A stretch of DNA of 64,000 bases from positions 897,001 through 961,000 of the forward strand of contig CP136575.1 of assembly GCA_035196065.1 (NCBI GenBank), in the 5' to 3' direction. Positions 26,696-34,343 of the stretch are shown piece after piece (within the stretch, counting starts at the first letter, position 1; each line of letters opens with the position of its first letter). The position numbers were made by a program, and so were the translations under genes. This DNA comes from Sphingobium sp. (lineage in GTDB: Bacteria; Pseudomonadota; Alphaproteobacteria; Sphingomonadales; Sphingomonadaceae). Under the pieces are notes generated by a model. It saw only the letters and a program-made list of their open reading frames with translations, searched no databases and was not told the DNA's origin.

Positions 26696-27112
26696 TCAGC
26701 TATGCGCAGTGCGCGACTGGCCACTCCCTGCGATTGAGGCCAGCAGGATCAATGCCAGCATCGGATAGGCCAGATACATGCTCAGCAGCGCATAAGGTTC
26801 TGGCAATATGTCGATAAACAATGCGCGCTGCAGATGTGTCAGCACCGCCACCAATTGCCAGCCCGTCACCCAATAGGGCCAGAAACGGTCGCTGGTCAGC
26901 GACAACCACCAGAAACTGGCAAGTACCGCGCAATCGATGAGAAACAGTTCGACGGCAAGATAGGCCCAGCTCTGGTTGAGTGCCACCAAGGTTGATCCGA
27001 TTGACCCGGCCAATGCTGTGACTGCGCCCCATTTCTCAATATCGCGGCCCCGCCAGAATGCGGCTGCGACGGTAATCGCCAGAATGATATAATAGGCAAT
27101 TTTGTGATCCAT
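26696..27112 (-). CDS. Small integral membrane protein, unknown
   Basis: A 138-residue protein with four or five predicted membrane helices (hydrophobic stretches near residues 5-20, 30-45, 50-75, 80-100 and 108-128) and short charged loops. No catalytic motif is visible and the family is not recognised. It starts 28 bp after the 126-residue gene and probably shares its transcript. Confidence 0.6.
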   Translation of the reverse strand: MDHKIAYYIILAITVAAAFWRGRDIEKWGAVTALAGSIGSTLVALNQSWAYLAVELFLIDCAVLASFWWLSLTSDRFWPYWVTGWQLVAVLTHLQRALFIDILPEPYALLSMYLAYPMLALILLASIAGSGQSRTAHS

Positions 27113-27140
27113 GGGGCGCTGTACAGCAGACGGTCCTTAA

Positions 27141-27521
27141 TCAGCCGACCATTGAAATGGGCTCAACATCGGCTTCGGCATTCTGGTTGGTGGGTAGTGG
27201 CGCAACAAGGCTGCCTTTTGGCGGTTTGTTCATGCCTGCGCCAAACATGCGGGCACCCAGCCCGACCTGTTTCTGCGTCTCGCTGAGCGCGACATGCGCC
27301 TCTGCCAGCATTTGGCGAACTGTCCCGGCAGCGGCGACCGCTTGGGTCACTTTCCCGACCGCATCCTGGCCGACAATGGCCGACATGTTGGTGTCGAACC
27401 GCGCGGTGGGCAGGGTGACGGCAAGCTTCGCAATTTTGATGATCGCTTCGTCGATCGCCTTTTCGGCATCATGAAGGTCGGTAGTGATGCGCTTTGCAGC
27501 GGCAACTCGTTCTTTAAGCAT
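27141..27521 (-). CDS. Hypothetical helical protein
   Basis: A 126-residue soluble protein predicted to be mostly helical, with a long amphipathic N-terminal region (MLKERVAAAKRITTDLHDAEKAIDEAI) suggestive of a coiled coil and an unstructured Pro/Asn-rich tail. Function unknown. It lies between the LuxR-type membrane protein and the small membrane protein, 65 bp and 28 bp away. Confidence 0.6.
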   Translation of the reverse strand: MLKERVAAAKRITTDLHDAEKAIDEAIIKIAKLAVTLPTARFDTNMSAIVGQDAVGKVTQAVAAAGTVRQMLAEAHVALSETQKQVGLGARMFGAGMNKPPKGSLVAPLPTNQNAEADVEPISMVG

Positions 27522-27586
27522 CAGCGGTTATTCCTGTCATGGGCGATCTTCGCGTCCATCGCGAAGCGCAGTTGGTAATCGCTCTG

Positions 27587-28081
27587 TCAGGAAAGCATCG
27601 CTCCCAGACCGAGCAGGACGGAATAGAGGGCGGCAAATGCCATGATCGTTCCTAAGGCTATCAGTATCGGCCACAAGATCCGCTCCCTCAGGCCATGCAT
27701 GTTGTATGGCCGTTCGCTCGTCGGAAAAGGTGCGCCAAGGTGAAAAAACCCTGAAGCCCCGGTTTCATCGGAGACAAGGCCACTCTGCGCCGACCTGGAT
27801 GCCGCTGCCAGTTCCGGGGATTGGTATATCAATGGCTGGTATTCCGCCTCGATCCCGGCTGCGGCGATTACTCGTGCGGCTTCCTGCCGTGAATTCACTC
27901 CAAGCGCACGGATTGACGCCTTTATGCGCGCATCGACCGTGTGCGGCGACACGCCCATGATCCGGCCGATTTCCTTGGAATTTCGATGCGCCAAAACATG
28001 CCGCAAAGTTTCAACTTGCACGGCGTTCAGTGTGTCAATGCCCTGGCCCTGCGATTTGCCCACAACACTAAAATAGCGCAA
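27587..28081 (-). CDS. LuxR-type HTH protein with a C-terminal membrane anchor
   Basis: About 164 residues. Residues 15-70 are a LuxR/GerE helix-turn-helix (LRHVLAHRNSKEIGRIMGVSPHTVDARIKASIRALGV), followed by a linker and one C-terminal membrane helix (about 138-160). There is no receiver or autoinducer domain. A DNA-binding domain tethered to the membrane at its C-terminus is unusual for this family. The start is uncertain: the open frame begins at a TTG (28081), and a GTG at 28063 would give a 158-residue protein. It heads a leftward four-gene cluster. Confidence 0.7.
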   Translation of the reverse strand: MRYFSVVGKSQGQGIDTLNAVQVETLRHVLAHRNSKEIGRIMGVSPHTVDARIKASIRALGVNSRQEAARVIAAAGIEAEYQPLIYQSPELAAASRSAQSGLVSDETGASGFFHLGAPFPTSERPYNMHGLRERILWPILIALGTIMAFAALYSVLLGLGAMLS

Positions 28082-28187
28082 AACATTAGTTTATCACTAC
28101 AGAAATATGTTTAGGCGAATCCGCCCGGATATGGTTGCCCCGATTGCAACCATTGCCGTTTGTCCCTTTTGCGCCCATAATGATGCC

Positions 28188-28391
28188 ATGTTGATGATGA
28201 ACCGAGGCAAGGCAGCCAAGCTGCATTATATGGCCAATGGCTTTCGCATGTTGTCGAGCGGCGACCATGTCGTCTGCGCAGTTTCGGGTGAACAAATTCC
28301 CCTTGATGAATTGCGTTACTGGAGTGTGGTGCGGCAGGAGCCTTATGCCAGTGCCGAAATCTCCACCCGGGCCGCGCTGACGAAAAGGTGA
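28188..28391 (+). CDS. DUF2093 protein
   Basis: A small cytoplasmic protein of about 67 residues with the DUF2093 pattern AKLHYMANGFRMLSSGDHVVCAVSGEQIPLDELRYWSV. The Cys and the LRYWSV block are family hallmarks; the function is unknown. The start is uncertain among ATG codons at 28188, 28194 and 28197, none with a clear ribosome site. The frame is open further upstream, to 28107. Confidence 0.75.
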   Translation: MLMMNRGKAAKLHYMANGFRMLSSGDHVVCAVSGEQIPLDELRYWSVVRQEPYASAEISTRAALTKR

Positions 28392-28401
28392 TGGCCGGGC
28401 C

Positions 28402-29316
28402 ATGCTGCTGAACCGCCCGTCGCTTTTCGGCCTGCTACTAGCTGCAGGCGCAAGTTGCACGGCAAATCCGGCACCGGTTCCGACAGGCGGCACCCAAGCC
28501 CCTGTTCAGAGCAAGCAGACAGATGCAGTTCCGCTGAGGCAGCATTCACCGCAAGCAAGGATGCAATTCTGGCTGGCACGGCCAGCGGCGCAAGGCGTGG
28601 TGATGATCGCCCGCGCGCCCGAAGGCGCGGTGTCGGTGACGTTCAATGGCGCACCCTTGCCCCTCACGTCCGACGGCTTTTTCCTGCTGGGTTTTGATCG
28701 TGATGCTGAAAACAGCGCAAGCCTTGCAGCCACCCTCGCTGATGGCCGTAGCATCGAACAATATGTGCCGGTGTCACCTGGTACATGGGACATCCAGCAT
28801 GTTGCCGCAAATCCGCTGGGCGGTGCGCGCACAAGTGCGGAATTTCAGGCGCGGCGCGGCGCCGAACTGGCGCAGATCAACGCCGCGCGCGCGCGCCGGA
28901 TCGAAAGTGACGGCTGGCGACAGGATTTCATCTGGCCGGTCGAGGGACGGATTTCGGGCAAGTTCGGCTCGCAGCGCGTCTATAATGGCACGCCGGGCAG
29001 TTATCATAGCGGTCTTGATATTGCGCGTCCCGCCGGCACGCCCTTTGTTGCCCCTGCTGATGGCGTCGTGACGCTGGCGGCGGCAACGCCCTTCACGCTG
29101 GAAGGGCATTTGCTGATGATCGACCATGGCATGGGGTTGAGCAGTGCGTTTTTGCACTGTTCAGAGTTGTTGGTCGAAGTTGGTGATTTGGTCCGCCAGG
29201 GCCAGGTGATCGGAAAGATCGGCGCAACCGGCCGGGCAAGCGGGCCGCACCTTCATTGGGGCATGAAGTGGAACGCCGCGCGTGTCGATCCGCTGCTGCT
29301 GCTTTCGCAGCCCTGA
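28402..29316 (+). CDS. M23-family (LytM-type) metallopeptidase
   Basis: A 304-residue exported protein. A signal sequence ends near AGASC, which could be a non-standard lipobox. The peptidoglycan endopeptidase domain occupies about residues 175-300 with both zinc motifs intact: YHSGLDIA (HxxxD) and GPHLHWG (HxH). The intact metal site suggests an active enzyme rather than an EnvC-like activator. It is 10 bp after the DUF2093 gene. Confidence 0.88.
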   Translation: MLLNRPSLFGLLLAAGASCTANPAPVPTGGTQAPVQSKQTDAVPLRQHSPQARMQFWLARPAAQGVVMIARAPEGAVSVTFNGAPLPLTSDGFFLLGFDRDAENSASLAATLADGRSIEQYVPVSPGTWDIQHVAANPLGGARTSAEFQARRGAELAQINAARARRIESDGWRQDFIWPVEGRISGKFGSQRVYNGTPGSYHSGLDIARPAGTPFVAPADGVVTLAAATPFTLEGHLLMIDHGMGLSSAFLHCSELLVEVGDLVRQGQVIGKIGATGRASGPHLHWGMKWNAARVDPLLLLSQP

Positions 29317-29322
29317 TGCGCT

Positions 29323-29853
29323 TCAGTTCAGCCGCTTCATCCGTATTGCCGGCCCGCCGTCAAAACTGACCAGATAGCTTCCCATCGTCGCTTTGCGGAT
29401 GCGCGCGACCGAGCCTATGCGCGGTTCGCGATTGAGAACCTTTGTATCGACCTGCTGCCAGCGTGCGCCATCTTCGAGCATCATCAAGATCATGCCCGCG
29501 CGCGTAAAGCTGATCGACTTGACCTTGGCCTCGATTTCCTCAACATCCTCGCCATTGCCGAAAATTCGGATCTTCGGCACATCAAAGCCGAACAGACCGC
29601 GCTTTGCCTCTTTCACTGCCGCCTTGTCGGTCAGGATGATGTCTTCTTTCTTTGCGGCCTCATCCAGCGCGGCAACCTTTTCGTCGTAACAGGCAAGGCG
29701 TGCCAAAGGTTCGGCGATCGATTTGCACGCAACGACATCGTCAAACGCCTTTGGCCGAACCATTTCGGGACCCTTCGGATCAGCCGCAACCAGCGCCGAT
29801 CCAATCAATGTTGCGACTGAAATCGCGCCCAACATGCGCAAAGATTTTGACAT
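29323..29853 (-). CDS. Secreted VasI-like protein
   Basis: A 176-residue protein with a signal peptide (SLRMLGAISVATLIGSALVAA). The mature N-terminus contains VACKSIAEPLARLACYDEKV, the paired-cysteine C...RLxCYD motif found in VasI/TagK-related periplasmic proteins. The C-terminal half is beta-rich (VKSISFTRAGMILMMLEDGARWQQVD). No type VI secretion genes lie in the window, so a T6SS role is not supported. The start at 29853 is chosen for the signal peptide. Confidence 0.65.
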   Translation of the reverse strand: MSKSLRMLGAISVATLIGSALVAADPKGPEMVRPKAFDDVVACKSIAEPLARLACYDEKVAALDEAAKKEDIILTDKAAVKEAKRGLFGFDVPKIRIFGNGEDVEEIEAKVKSISFTRAGMILMMLEDGARWQQVDTKVLNREPRIGSVARIRKATMGSYLVSFDGGPAIRMKRLN

Positions 29854-30160
29854 GGTCTGTCCTCCTGCCCGGCGATAATGCCGGGGTTGCCGATTGCAGT
29901 GCTGGTAACGCCAGTTGTGCCATTTGGTCAAATTTACCACTGTTGCAAAATGGTGACATTGTGGAAAAAACGGCGCGCGAACGGCGCAAATGCTTTGCTC
30001 ATCGCGGCAAAATCGGTCAGTCACCGTGCCAATCTGAACCGTCGTGCCTGCTTCGCACCCCTTAAGTGGGGGCGCAAAAGGCTGGTGCAGAGAGGGAAAC
30101 ACAGGCGCAACTCGGCCCTTTGGGCTTGGGGATCGCCTCTTTTTGATAGGGGCTGGAAAC
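29854..30160. other. Divergent intergenic region before the TonB receptor gene
   Basis: A 307 bp region between the VasI-like gene and the TonB-dependent receptor gene without a convincing gene. It contains a near-palindrome TGGTCAAATTTACCA (29925-29939) that looks like an operator and a CTGG-TAACG-CCAG repeat just upstream (29902-29914). No Fur-like box was found. The receptor promoter is expected here but no clear -35/-10 pair was identified. Confidence 0.5.
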
Positions 30161-33124
30161 GTGAAAATCGCACGTCTAAGCAAATTCAAATATACTGCCG
30201 CGCCGGTTGCGCTCGGTCTGGCGCTCATCTCGACGCCGTCTTTCGCTCAGGATAATGCTGGCGAAGAAGCCGACAGCGCACCGATCGTTGTCACCGGTTC
30301 GCTCGTCAAGCGTCCCAACGAAGAATCGGCTGCGCCGGTTACCGTCGTTGGCGGCGAAGACTTTAAGGGCCAGGGCGCGACCAAGGTCGAAGACCTTCTG
30401 AACTCGCTGCCGCAGGTTCTTGCAACTCAGAACTCGGGCGTTTCGAACGGCGCAGACGGTACTGCTACCGTTTCGCTCCGCGGCCTGGGTACCAGCCGTA
30501 CGCTGGTTCTCGTTGACGGCCGTCGCCTGATGCCGGGTGGCATTGGCGGTGGCGCTGCTGCCGACTTGAACTTCATCCCTTCGGCGCTGATCTCCAGCGT
30601 TGAAATCCTCACCGGTGGCGCTTCGTCGACCTATGGTGCGGACGCTGTTGCCGGTGTCGTCAACTTCAAGATGAACCGCGAATTCCAGGGCGTTCGTGTT
30701 GATGGCCAGTACAGCATGTACCAGCACAACAATAACAACGAAGTCCGCAGCATCGTGAACAGCCGCTTCTCGGCGCCTGAAGGTTCGACGATCAATGGCG
30801 GCGCCTATGACGTCTCGATCGCAATCGGCTCTTCGCTTGCTGACGATCGCGGCAACATCGTTGCTTATGCCGGTCTGCGTCATGAAACTGCGATCACGCA
30901 GGACAAATATGACTACTCGATCTGCACTCTGAACCCGAGCGGCCAGAACACCGGCGGCGTTGCCGACTTCTTCTGCGGCGGTTCGGGCACTCCGGCCGTG
31001 ACCCGCATCGGCGGCATCTCGGCTGCCAATGCTGCTCTTGCCGGCCTTCCGACTGCCAGCAGCTACACCATCACTTCGACGGGCGCGCGTCCGTTTGTTT
31101 CGAGCGACCAGTTCAACTTCGCTCCGGCAAACTACTTCCGTCGTCCTTCGACCCGCTACACAGCGGGCGTGTTTGCGGATTATGAAATCAGCGAGAATTT
31201 CAATCCGTATCTCGACGTGATGTTCATGGACTACTCCACCGAAGCTCAGATCGCTCCTTCGGGCGCCTTCTTCGGTCCGCGTACCGTGAACTGCGACAAC
31301 CCCTTCCTGACGGCGGGCAACCCGACCATCGGCCGCGCGATCTGCGGTACCAATCTGGGTGTTGCTGGTACGACGGCGACTGCTTTGATCGGTAAGCGTA
31401 ACGTTGAAGGCGGCAACCGCTTTAACGATATCGGTTTCAACCAGTTCCGCGTCATCACCGGTATCAAGGGTGAGATCACCGACAACTGGTCGTACGACCT
31501 TTATGGCCAGTTCGGTCAGATTAAGGCTGCTAACACCTATCGTAACGACGTTTCGAGCGCACGTATCAACGACGCTCTGCGCGTTGGCGGCACGCTGGCC
31601 AACCCCGTCTGCCTCAGCGGCAACGCGGCTTGCGTTCCTTACAATGTGTTCAGCGTTGGTGGCGTTACCCAAGGTGCTGCCGACTATATCGGCATTCCGC
31701 TGGTACTGACCGGCACGACCAAGGAAACGATCGTCAACGGTACCGTGTTCGGTGACCTTGGCTTCACTCTGCCTTGGGCGGCTGATACCGTTGCTTCGGC
31801 GTTCGGTTTCGAATGGCGCAAGGAAGAACTCGCTACCCAGCCTGACCTCGCCTACATCAATGGTGACGGTGCTGGCCAGGGCGGCCCGACCCTTCCGATC
31901 GACGGTGCCTATTCGGTCCGTGACCTTTTCGGTGAAGTCGTTGTTCCGCTGGTGCAGGACAAGAGCTTCTTCCAGGACCTCAGCCTCGAACTCGGTTTCC
32001 GTAATTCGAGCTACTCGGTCCGTGGTGGCGCTGGTTCGAACAGCGAAAACACCTGGAAGATCGCTGCCAACTGGAGCCCCATTGAGCTGCTCAAGCTCCG
32101 TGGCTCGGTCAACCGCGCTGTTCGTTCGCCGAACATCGGTGAGCTCTTCTCGAACTCGTCGGTTGGTCTGTTCGCAGGTACCGATCCGTGCGCCGGCGCC
32201 ACGCCGACCGCGACTCGCGCCCAGTGCGCGCTGACCGGTGTATCTTCTGCGCAGTACGGCACGATCCTGTCGAACTCGGCTCAGCAGTATAACGGCTTCT
32301 TTGGTGGTAACCTCGGCCTCAGCCCTGAAAAGGCTGACTCGTGGACTGCAGGCTTCGTACTGACGCCTACCCGCAACATCTCGCTTTCTGTCGACTATTA
32401 CGACATCAAGGTGAAGAATGCTGTCGGTACCATCGGTGCGCAGGTGATCCTGAACCAGTGTATCGCAACCGCCGATCCGTTCTTCTGCTCGAAGATCAAT
32501 CGTTCGACTGTGGCAGGTGCCGCTGGCTCGCTCTGGCTTGATGAATCGGGCTTTGTTGACGACCGCACCACCAACACCGGTTCGGTTGCCACCTCGGGTA
32601 TCGACATCAATGCCGATGCACGCTTCGAACTGGGTACCAACAATGTTCGCGTGTCGCTGGTCGGCAACTATGTGGACAGCTTTGTCTCGCAGCCGATCAC
32701 TGGTGGTTTCACCTATGATTGCGCTGGCTTCTACGGCCTGACCTGCGGTAACCCGCAGCCGACCTGGAAGCATGCAGCCAAGGTCCGTTTCAGCACTGCG
32801 AACGATTTCGCAGCTACGCTGACATGGCGCTATGTTGGCAAGGTGAAGGCTGACTACACCAGCGCCGATCCCGATCTGAACGCTCCGGGTTCGGGTCCGG
32901 CAACCGACGATGCTCTGGCAGCCGAAAACTATTTCGACCTGCTCTTCTCGGTTCCGCTGAAGGACACGATCGGTTTCCGTCTGGGTGTGAACAACATCCT
33001 CGACAACGATCCGCCGCTGATCAGCCAGTCCTCGCTGGGCGGCTTCGGCAACGGCAACACCTTCCCGGGCTCGTACGATCATCTTGGTCGCTATCTGTTC
33101 GTGGGTCTGACCGCCGACTTCTAA
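30161..33124 (+). CDS. TonB-dependent outer-membrane receptor
   Basis: A 987-residue receptor that takes up an unknown ligand through the outer membrane using TonB energy. It starts at a GTG that gives a good signal peptide ending PSFAQD. The plug follows (APIVVTGSLVKRP, DLLNSLPQVL, LVLVDGRRLMPGG, SSTYGADAVAGVVNF), then a 22-strand-type barrel with PNIGELFSNSS and SPEKADSWTAG, ending in aromatic Phe (FVGLTADF). Codon use is strongly biased to C- and T-ending codons, unlike its neighbours, which suggests high expression. It is followed by a terminator and two oxygenase genes. Confidence 0.93.
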   Translation: MKIARLSKFKYTAAPVALGLALISTPSFAQDNAGEEADSAPIVVTGSLVKRPNEESAAPVTVVGGEDFKGQGATKVEDLLNSLPQVLATQNSGVSNGADGTATVSLRGLGTSRTLVLVDGRRLMPGGIGGGAAADLNFIPSALISSVEILTGGASSTYGADAVAGVVNFKMNREFQGVRVDGQYSMYQHNNNNEVRSIVNSRFSAPEGSTINGGAYDVSIAIGSSLADDRGNIVAYAGLRHETAITQDKYDYSICTLNPSGQNTGGVADFFCGGSGTPAVTRIGGISAANAALAGLPTASSYTITSTGARPFVSSDQFNFAPANYFRRPSTRYTAGVFADYEISENFNPYLDVMFMDYSTEAQIAPSGAFFGPRTVNCDNPFLTAGNPTIGRAICGTNLGVAGTTATALIGKRNVEGGNRFNDIGFNQFRVITGIKGEITDNWSYDLYGQFGQIKAANTYRNDVSSARINDALRVGGTLANPVCLSGNAACVPYNVFSVGGVTQGAADYIGIPLVLTGTTKETIVNGTVFGDLGFTLPWAADTVASAFGFEWRKEELATQPDLAYINGDGAGQGGPTLPIDGAYSVRDLFGEVVVPLVQDKSFFQDLSLELGFRNSSYSVRGGAGSNSENTWKIAANWSPIELLKLRGSVNRAVRSPNIGELFSNSSVGLFAGTDPCAGATPTATRAQCALTGVSSAQYGTILSNSAQQYNGFFGGNLGLSPEKADSWTAGFVLTPTRNISLSVDYYDIKVKNAVGTIGAQVILNQCIATADPFFCSKINRSTVAGAAGSLWLDESGFVDDRTTNTGSVATSGIDINADARFELGTNNVRVSLVGNYVDSFVSQPITGGFTYDCAGFYGLTCGNPQPTWKHAAKVRFSTANDFAATLTWRYVGKVKADYTSADPDLNAPGSGPATDDALAAENYFDLLFSVPLKDTIGFRLGVNNILDNDPPLISQSSLGGFGNGNTFPGSYDHLGRYLFVGLTADF

Positions 33125-33151
33125 GTCGCAGACAGACTGAACCAAATGAAG

Positions 33152-33184
33152 GCGGCGGGGCGAAAGCTCCGCCGCTTTTCTTTT
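33152..33184 (+). terminator. Intrinsic terminator of the TonB receptor gene
   Basis: GCGGCGG (33152-33158) pairs with CCGCCGC (33169-33175); the T-rich tract TTTTCTTTT follows to 33184. It implies that the oxygenase genes downstream need their own promoter or limited read-through. Confidence 0.85.
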
Positions 33185-33187
33185 GCT

Positions 33188-33204
33188 TACACTATGTTAG
33201 TGTA
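33188..33204 (+). promoter_or_regulatory. 17 bp palindrome just before the first oxygenase gene
   Basis: TACACTA-TGT-TAGTGTA is a perfect 7 bp inverted repeat with a 3 bp spacer, ending 5 bp before the ATG at 33210. It overlaps a possible -10 (TATGTT, 33194-33199). No Shine-Dalgarno sequence fits between it and the ATG, so a leaderless transcript starting near the ATG is possible. It has the size and symmetry of a dimeric repressor site. Confidence 0.55.
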
Positions 33205-33209
33205 TTTTC

Positions 33210-34343
33210 ATGACCGCGGGAGAGCTGGAACAACAGGCAGACACACTGGCTATGAACCGCGATTTTGCGGGCGCGCGCAGGTGCCTTGCAGAAGTGGTTC
33301 AGCTTGATCCGAAACGCTTTGCTGCATGGATGAAGCTGGCGGCGATGGCCAATGCCATGGGCGATGCGGCCGCCGCCCTGCGTGCCGCCAATGGCGCGCT
33401 TGCCGTGCAGCCGCTCGACTCCACCGCCTTGCTGATGCGCGCGATGCAGCTTCACAATCTGGGCAGTAAAGATGAAGCGGGCATGGCCTATGGCCGCGCG
33501 CTCGCGCAATTGCCCGATGCCTATGCGCCACAGATGGAACCGGTAATCGACATTGCGCGTGCCCGCTATCGCGCCTGGCAGCAGCGTCAATATGACGATC
33601 TGGCCGCCAAGGTGTCGGCAACAACGCCGATGACGGACAAGTTGGATCGGTTCATTGGATCCGCGCTGCATATCGAACCGTTCGAGCGGGAAGGCCCGAC
33701 CCATTATTGCTATCCCGGTCTGGGCAATGCCGGCTATTATGACGATGCCCTGTTCAGCTGGATGGCTGAACTGGAGGCCGCGACCGACAGGATTTCCGCC
33801 GAATTTGAAGCCGCCATCAGTGCAGAGGCGGCGCAACTCGTTCCCTACATAAACTATCCTGCCGGCGTTCCCCTCGACCAATGGGCAGCGCTTAACAACA
33901 ACCGCGACTGGACAGCGATCCACCTGCTGCAAAATGGCCGTCGGATAGATGCCAATGCACGCCATTGTCCGGAACTGATGGCATTGTTGGCGCGGATGCC
34001 GCAGCCACATGTTACAGGTGCCGGGCCGAATGCGATGTTTTCCCTGCTCGCTCCTAGCGCGCATATCCCGCCCCATACGGGGATCACTAACAGCCGTCTG
34101 GTCTGTCATTTGCCGCTGATCGTGCCGGAGGGATGCTGGTTCCGTGTCGGCGATGAAACGCGTTTGTGGCAGCGCGGCAAGGCATGGGTGTTTGACGATA
34201 CTGTTGATCATGAAGCGATGAACCCTTCGGCGGAACTGCGCGTCGTGATGATCTTTGATATCTGGCACCCAGCGCTCGACCCGGCCGAAAAAGCGGGGAT
34301 CAAGGCGGCGATCGAAGCTGGCGGACAGTTGCACGGACTATGA
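33210..34343 (+). CDS. TPR protein with aspartyl/asparaginyl beta-hydroxylase domain
   Basis: A 377-residue cytoplasmic protein. Residues 1-120 form tetratricopeptide-like helical repeats; about 180-355 form an AspH-type 2-oxoglutarate/Fe(II) oxygenase domain. Iron-binding histidines are His289 (PPHTGITNSRLVCH) and His334 (DDTVDHEAMN), with Arg296 and Arg344 (ELRVVMIFD) at the positions that hold 2-oxoglutarate in AspH. As in that family, a third acidic ligand is absent. It would hydroxylate a protein or peptide residue; the substrate is unknown. It overlaps the next oxygenase gene by 4 bp (ATGA). Confidence 0.85.
   Translation: MTAGELEQQADTLAMNRDFAGARRCLAEVVQLDPKRFAAWMKLAAMANAMGDAAAALRAANGALAVQPLDSTALLMRAMQLHNLGSKDEAGMAYGRALAQLPDAYAPQMEPVIDIARARYRAWQQRQYDDLAAKVSATTPMTDKLDRFIGSALHIEPFEREGPTHYCYPGLGNAGYYDDALFSWMAELEAATDRISAEFEAAISAEAAQLVPYINYPAGVPLDQWAALNNNRDWTAIHLLQNGRRIDANARHCPELMALLARMPQPHVTGAGPNAMFSLLAPSAHIPPHTGITNSRLVCHLPLIVPEGCWFRVGDETRLWQRGKAWVFDDTVDHEAMNPSAELRVVMIFDIWHPALDPAEKAGIKAAIEAGGQLHGL

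Noticed and set aside
29323-29853. Type VI secretion component
   Set aside because: The VasI-like cysteine motif also occurs in other periplasmic proteins and no T6SS gene lies in the window.
30176-33145. A 989-codon open frame antisense to the TonB receptor
   Set aside because: It mirrors the receptor frame exactly and arises from its biased codons; the translated sequence has no domain and is rich in Arg, Val and Asp with no signal or start context.
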